Below are positions 58,571 to 64,000 of a stretch of 64,000 nucleotides of DNA, piece after piece. The notes under the pieces are model-generated. The model saw only the letters and a program-made list of their open reading frames with translations. It did no database searches and was not told where the DNA came from. Source of the stretch: Pipra filicauda (lineage: Eukaryota; Chordata; Aves; Passeriformes; Pipridae). The translations under genes and the position numbers were made by a program. Within the stretch, counting starts at the first letter, position 1. The number at the start of each line of letters is the position of its first letter. The stretch spans positions 1-64,000 of the forward strand of contig NW_024104894.1 in NCBI RefSeq assembly GCF_003945595.2. Reading direction: 5' to 3'.

Positions 58571-59668
58571 TGAAATACGTTAGAACTGGCTGGAGGACCA
58601 GGCCCAGAGGGTGGTGGGGAACGGGGCTGCATCCAGTTGGCAGCCGGTCACTAACAGTGTCCCCCAGGGCTCAGTGCTGGGCCCAGTTCTGTTTAATATC
58701 TTTATTGATGATTTAGATGAGGGGATTGAGTCCATCATCAGCAAATTTGCAGATGACACTAAGCTGGGGGGGAGTGTGGATCACCTGGAAGGCAGGAGGG
58801 CTCTGCAGAGGGACCTGGACAGGTTGGAGAGTTGGGCTGATTCCAACGGGATGAGGTTCAACCAGGCCAAGGGCCGGGTCCTGCCCTTTGGCCACAACAA
58901 CCCCCGGCAGCTCCACGGGCTGGGCCAGAGGGGCTGGAGAGCAGCCAGGCAGGAAGGGAGCTGGGAGTGGGGATGGACAGGGAGCTGAACAGGAGCCAGA
59001 GTGTGCCCAGGGGGACAAGAAGTCCAATGGATCCTGGCCTGGCTCAGGAACAGGGTGGCCAACAGGGCCAGGGAAGTGATTCTGCCCCTGGACTCAGCAC
59101 TGGTGAGGCCACCCCTGGAGTGCTGTGTCCAGTTCTGGGCCCTGAGCTCAGGAAGGACATGGAGGGGCTGGAGCAGGGCCAGAGAAGGGCAACGAGGCTG
59201 GGGAAGGGACTGGAGCACAAGTGCTGGGAGGAGAGGCTGAGGGAGCTGGGGGGGCTCAGCCTGGAGAAGAGGAGGCTCAGGGGAGACCTCCTCACTCTCT
59301 GCAACTCCCTGACAGGAGGGGGGAGCCAGGGGGGGTTGGTCTCTTTTCCCAGGCAACCATCAGCAAGACAAGAGGGCTGGGTCTGCAGCTGTGCCAGGGG
59401 AGGGTCAGGTTGGAGATTAGGAAGAATTTCTTTGCAGAGAGGGTGCTCAGCCATTGGAATGGGCTGCCCAGGGAAGGGGTGGATTCTCCATCCCTGGAGG
59501 TTTTTAAGCAGAGACTGGATGTGGCATCAGTGCCATGGGCTGGGAACCACGGCGGGGTTGGATCAAGGGTTGGACTGGATGATCTCGGAGGTCCCTTCCA
59601 ACCCAGCTGATTCTGGGATTCTGTGATTCTCTGATTCTCTGATTCTGTGATTCTCTGATTCTATGTTG
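58571..59668 (+). mobile_element. CR1 LINE, 3' ~1.1 kb with reverse transcriptase remnant (young subfamily)
   Basis: The longest CR1 copy in the window. It starts inside the reverse transcriptase domain of ORF2, runs through the ORF2 C-terminus and ends with a variable octamer tail (ttctgtgattctctgattct, about 59605-59665). Broken in several places, so not mobile. Its last ~540 bases are nearly identical to the copy at 39.4 kb. Confidence 0.97.
58611..58988 (+). pseudogene. CR1 ORF2 reverse transcriptase fragment, broken
   Basis: The open frame carries the known CR1/Jockey-clade reverse transcriptase motifs: [22 protein letters not shown] (residues 15-36) and the catalytic-box variant FADD (residues 46-49, bases 58746-58757) followed by TKLGG. 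Next comes the [17 protein letters not shown] segment. After [10 protein letters not shown] the frame changes: the expected continuation lies in other frames (DRELNRSQ near 58975 and the [15 protein letters not shown] segment near 59094), so at least three frameshifts separate the parts. Retroelement enzymes of this family copy their RNA at a nicked target; this copy has lost the N-terminal endonuclease part by 5' truncation and cannot encode a full protein. Confidence 0.93.
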
Positions 59669-62600
59669 CCCATATTCCAGCAGCCTCAACACTCCCATTA
59701 TCTCAGAGGATGAGCACATTTTTCAGCTTTTAAGAGCTTAGTGAAGCTCTTGTTGGTTTGGTTTTGACACAGCAGCGAAAGACTCTTTGTGGTGCCACTG
59801 AGCCTTTCCTCTCCAAAGAGGTAATTTTTGGTCTTTGCTTTCCCACACTTGCAGGTTATTACAGGACTAAAAGGATGCTGCTGATACTTAATTTTTATAT
59901 TATTTTTCTTCAAAATATACATTAAAGGTGCTGGGAGCTATAGCAGTCTTGGGAGCTTAATTCCTTTTGAATGAATTTGGAAGTTGCTGAGCAACTTCGG
60001 GTAAAATTAACAAACATTGTAAATAATTTATCCAGATTTCCCTCTGGCCGAGTATCCATTTCAATATTGTTCTATGATAATGCAGAGCTAAGGAGTACAA
60101 GATATACAAGAATACATTTATTTTTTTGCACATTTTGGGGTTTTCTGTGTGGTTTGAGATGTTAAAATTTCCTGTTGTGTTTGATATTGCGCCGAGGGGA
60201 TGAAGAGCTTTAACATGAGAGGGAAGGGGTTGGGTGACCTTTATATGGTGGGAATAGAAATCAAATCTGGGTATTTAGATCTGGGTATTTAAAGCACTTT
60301 CTCTGATAGCCTCCAGGTTTTCTACAAGTGTGTTTAAAAAAAAAGGAAAAAAAACAAACCTGAATTTCAACCCCCCCAAAAATAACTTGTGAATTGCTGC
60401 CCAGTTGAGTGTAAAGTTTTAGCTTTGTTATTTGTGTTCTATGTGGGATTTGTAGATTGGGGGTCACCTTCAACTTGGCTTTGTTCAAAGACTGGTCCTT
60501 TCATGGAAGATCCTTTGACCAAGTGGGATCTCACCCCACTTTTATAAACACAGTGGAAATATTGGAGGTGTGTGGGAATGTTTTCAAAACCACCCCAAAG
60601 TTTCTTAAACAGGAATGTTTTATCAAATCTGAGGGGAATTCAGAGAGTTTTGGGTACTTGAGCCTGGAATTCTCCTGTGTAACATTCTGTTGTGTAAATA
60701 TTAGCACATCCATGACCCAAGTTAGACAGGAGTAAATTGAGTTCTGGGATTCTTTGACCTCCTGGAAGTTGAATTCTGACAAAGCCACGTCCCCTCCTCT
60801 GTGGGTGCTGATGTTCCCCTGTCTCACACAGTGATTTTAGCTCGGGGTATAATCATTCTGCAGGTGGAAATGTTACACTCGGCTGATTCTTAGCAGCAAC
60901 CAGGTTAATCCTCAATCCCTGCAATCCTTGCACCTTGATTCAACATAATAAGGTTTAAATAGTTAAAGATCTGTTAATATTACAGTTATATTCCTTCTCC
61001 TGCTCCTGCATCCTCCCCCAAACCCTTGGTGCTCTTCAGGCTTGTCGTTGATGTGATAAAACCCCTGGAGTTGAGCACTTGGCACATAAGAAGGTAAAGC
61101 CCAGGCTGTGGCTGCTGCTGCTGCTGCAGATGGTTTCACTTCTGGACAGGGCTGGAAGGGAGCAGGTTTTTATCCCCTCCTGTGCTCAGCATGGAGAGAA
61201 CTTCTGTCAGAGCAGGGCCAGCAGAGGTGGCAGCAGATGGTTTCATTCATGACCAGGAGTCACACTCAGCCCCTCTCCTGCCTGTTCTCACCATCATAAC
61301 CATGGGCAGAGCAGCAAATGATCACTATGGCCAAGATTAAACCCGGAATTAGGATCTTTGTGGTGAAATGTGGATTTATACTCTGATACAGAGGTTTTTT
61401 TCTCCCCTCTCACCTAATGTCTTCCCCTGCTGTACTTGTACCTCACATGTTTGACTCTGTCTCTCTCTGTATCTGATCTCCAGCATCATGTTGCAAATAG
61501 AAGCCAGAAATCAGTGCCTGGGGTTGTAATCCCTGTGTGACAACCTGGGCTCATCTTCCCTCCCAGAACAGGAACCCTTGATCCTTCTCAGCCAGAGCCT
61601 CACTGAAGTTCCTGAGTGTCTGTGAGCATTAACATTCCCCAGAGCTGCTGCCTCATGAAAAGGGTAAAATGACCTCTTGCCTTCCCCAGAACCCTGAAAA
61701 GAGGGGATTCTTCCAGGGCCAGTAACACCAGTCCCAACATGGCAAAGCTCTGCCTTGCTGGAGGAAATGAATTCATCTTGATGTCTGAGCCCTTTCGCGG
61801 CTCCTCTCGCTCCCGATTTTCAGCCTCTCCAATTTTGACACTGCCCTGCCCTGATTTCCATCAGTGCTGCTCCTTTGCAGTGCAGCTGGAGCTGAATGGG
61901 AGGGTGGGACAGGCTGTGCCTCCAGGGCCATGTTCAGGCTGTGTAAATCCTGCCTGACCTTTTCCAAGTGACAAGGCCTCGGGCTTTGGCAAAGCCTGAA
62001 AGGAAGCACCAGGTAGAGCAGGGACCGGTGGGAAATGAGTCCTGCACTTGGCTTTTAGGTGCCTGAATTAGTGGCATGCAGGTATAAGGGTAGGGAGGGT
62101 GAAGGAATAAGTTTGTTTTAGAGGTGGGGGGACTGTTCCCTCAGACTTGAAGCCCATTTGAAATCAAGTTCCCTTCCATTTGAAGTCACAGAATAACTGG
62201 CTCATCACTGTGGGCACTCAGGATGCTTTTTGCTACATCCCAATCCAGTTTCCTTGGATTTCTTTAAAAGATTTACTTATTTCTACTTTTTGTGCAAAGC
62301 TCTGCTCTTGGAGGTCATGTTTATGGGTGGTGCTAACTTCTGGTCCTCACTTTCACTACTTATGTGACAAAGTTTTACCTTTTCTTCAGGTTGTGCAGAG
62401 TTAATTCAACTGTACTAAAAGAAGTCACTTGTAGGGTCTTGTACTAAAAGAAGTCGCTGCAGACCTTGGACTAAGTGTAGCCCGTTTTATCCTACAACAT
62501 TTCTCTTTGTGAGCACTAATTTCTACCTCAGGGAGTTTGGGGTTTTGTCTTGCACCTTTTCCTTGCCCTCCTGACCTTCCTGACAAAACTGGGTGCTGTG

Positions 62601-64000
62601 CTGCTGTCAAAGCCACAATGAATGAAACGGAGCCGTGGGCCAGACCAACTGAGCCTTTCCTCCCGTTACAGAGTGTTCAAAGCTACCCAAGAAAGGAGAA
62701 GTGACTGCCTGACTTGGATGAAAAGCCTTGGCAAGGGGCCTTGAAGAGGCCACTACAGAGAGAACCTGAAAGCCGAGGTTTGAGAGGCGCTCGCAGCTCG
62801 GAGTCGGCGCTTCAGAGCAGAGCCACCACACACCCGTGGCCAGGCTTTGTGTGGCTTTGTGCTCAGCCCCAGCCTGATCCCAGCAAACTGTGGAGAGCCA
62901 CAACAAGGAGAAGCTGCCTGACCTTGGAGGGCAGGAGGTGGATGCAATAATGAGACCAACCCCGCCCTCAGATCCATCTGTGGCCGCGGGTGGGACGTGC
63001 CCTCAGGGCCCTCACTAAGGACAGGGTGGGGACAGAGCAAAGGTTGGGGAGGCTGTTCTGACTTTGTAGGCCTTCTCTTTGTCTTCTTCCAAAGTTGCAC
63101 AGAGAGCTCAAAGCTCGTTGATGCCCCAAGGCCGAGTGTTGGATCCGACACGTCGGCACAACTCGCTGCCGAGTTGGTTGGAACACTTGGACAGCTTGTC
63201 TTAAACACAAGGCAGAGGTTACTTAAACCTGCACCAGGGTGGGGTTTCAGATCAAATACAACATCAGCACTCCCCTCTGGATGAATTAATACAGAATTAG
63301 AACATTACAGAGCAAGTGGTGTTAATCTAAGGCTTAATTATCTTGTAGGAATTGCCTCCTACTGTTCACTGCAGCAGCATCCAAAGAAACCATGGAATGC
63401 CTTAGTGCCCTGAACATCAGCAAGAGATGAGATGTTTATCTCATGGAATGGGTCACCTTGACTTGGTTTCTCTTTGTGGAGACAGAGCTGTTCAGCATTA
63501 ATTTTATGTTTAGTGTTTGTGCAGCCAGTGATGATTTAGCTCAGGGTTTCCTTCTTGCTGATGTGTTCCTTGAAGCTCAGAGCTGACCTTTAGATTTTTA
63601 TGAGGTTGTCATGTCACAGGAACAACTGGAGGAGGGAACGGGCCTTTGGAGGGAATGCTGAGCTCAGTCCCCAGCACTTGACCAAGGACAGTGTTAGCAG
63701 AAATTATTATTTTATGAAAATACTTCTTATGACCCTCTGGAGCAGTCACTGTATTTTGTGGCATAACTGCCACCAAAATGACTTGTGGAACCTGAGAGCC
63801 AACACCCCTCCCCAGGGCTGTCTTTGGGGCACAGACACCCAGTGACTCTGAAGGGAATGAGGCTGATGGGCCCCACGGGTGCTTTGCCTTTCTCCTGCCT
63901 GGAAGGAACTCAGGGCTTGGATTCCCACTTGGAGCCTCTTGTTTCACAGGAGTGAGGGGGCTCAGTTCTAGATTCAACTTTATCCTGACAGTTGATATTG
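59669..64000. other. Unique non-coding sequence to the window end
   Basis: No CR1 or gene was recognised in 4.3 kb. 59975-60115 is AT-rich, repeat-free and may be conserved non-coding DNA. A doubled word (ctgggtatttag/ctgggtatttaa) lies at 60267-60293. Frames of 120-150 codons near 62753-63208 and 63609-63977 (-) have no recognisable domain. Confidence 0.4.

Noticed and set aside
59600..59668. ATTCTGTG/ATTCTCTG octamer repeats considered as an independent microsatellite
   Set aside because: This is the standard CR1 3' tail and is annotated with the element.

Overview
The window looks like a gene-poor stretch of a bird chromosome (an amniote with very active CR1). About thirty pieces of CR1 LINE 3' ends lie on both strands. 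They carry the typical CR1 body and, on the better preserved copies, the 8-bp tail (ATTCTGTG, ATTCTATG). Nothing bacterial or viral in layout is present: no operons, no closely packed genes, no tRNA or rRNA that I could recognise. The bird assignment is an inference from CR1 density, LTR style and the GC-rich minisatellites.

Only one real protein-coding segment can be supported: a terminal exon on the + strand at 28454-28675. It encodes the last 73 residues of a protein I do not recognise. A good splice acceptor precedes it, and a U/A-rich 3' UTR of about 1.2 kb follows, with a Pumilio-type site and two late AATAAA signals near 29840 and 29900. The sequence to its left (1-28453) is therefore probably intron, at least in its right part; the sequence to its right is probably intergenic. 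All other long open frames are carried by tandem repeats, by CR1 fragments, or by chance.

Layout. 1-16.3 kb: intronic or intergenic DNA with CR1 fragments, a 200-bp (TTTTCC)n/(TTTCCC)n tract (5951-6154), an AT-rich patch (11.1-11.3 kb) and a CpG-rich patch (14.3-14.9 kb). 16.68-17.27 kb: a 45-bp minisatellite. 17.3-27.4 kb: mostly unique, with several AT-rich blocks that look like conserved non-coding elements. 27.43-28.41 kb: an LTR-like block and a CR1 copy lying between two copies of a ~100-bp sequence, just before the terminal exon. 29.9-31.35 kb: just past the gene end, a ~940-bp array of an 18-20-bp CCTTTTTCCTTAAAAAA-type unit. 35.8-36.2 kb: a 16-bp minisatellite. 37.64-39.06 kb: a ~1.4-kb array with a 310-bp higher-order period. 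39.37-39.92 kb: a CR1 copy of a young family. 45.12-45.52 kb: a perfectly phased 20-bp x 20 array. 52.65-53.35 kb: a ~350-bp tandem duplication. 54.6-55.9 kb: an AT-rich satellite that abuts, within a few bases, a strand-biased G-rich array (55.9-56.7 kb). 58.57-59.67 kb: the longest CR1 copy, with recognisable reverse transcriptase motifs but several frameshifts.

The main interest is the tandem repeat landscape: at least eight unrelated arrays in 64 kb, several of which create long artificial open frames. The sharp AT-satellite/G-satellite junction is the most unusual. No new defence or metabolic system is visible.
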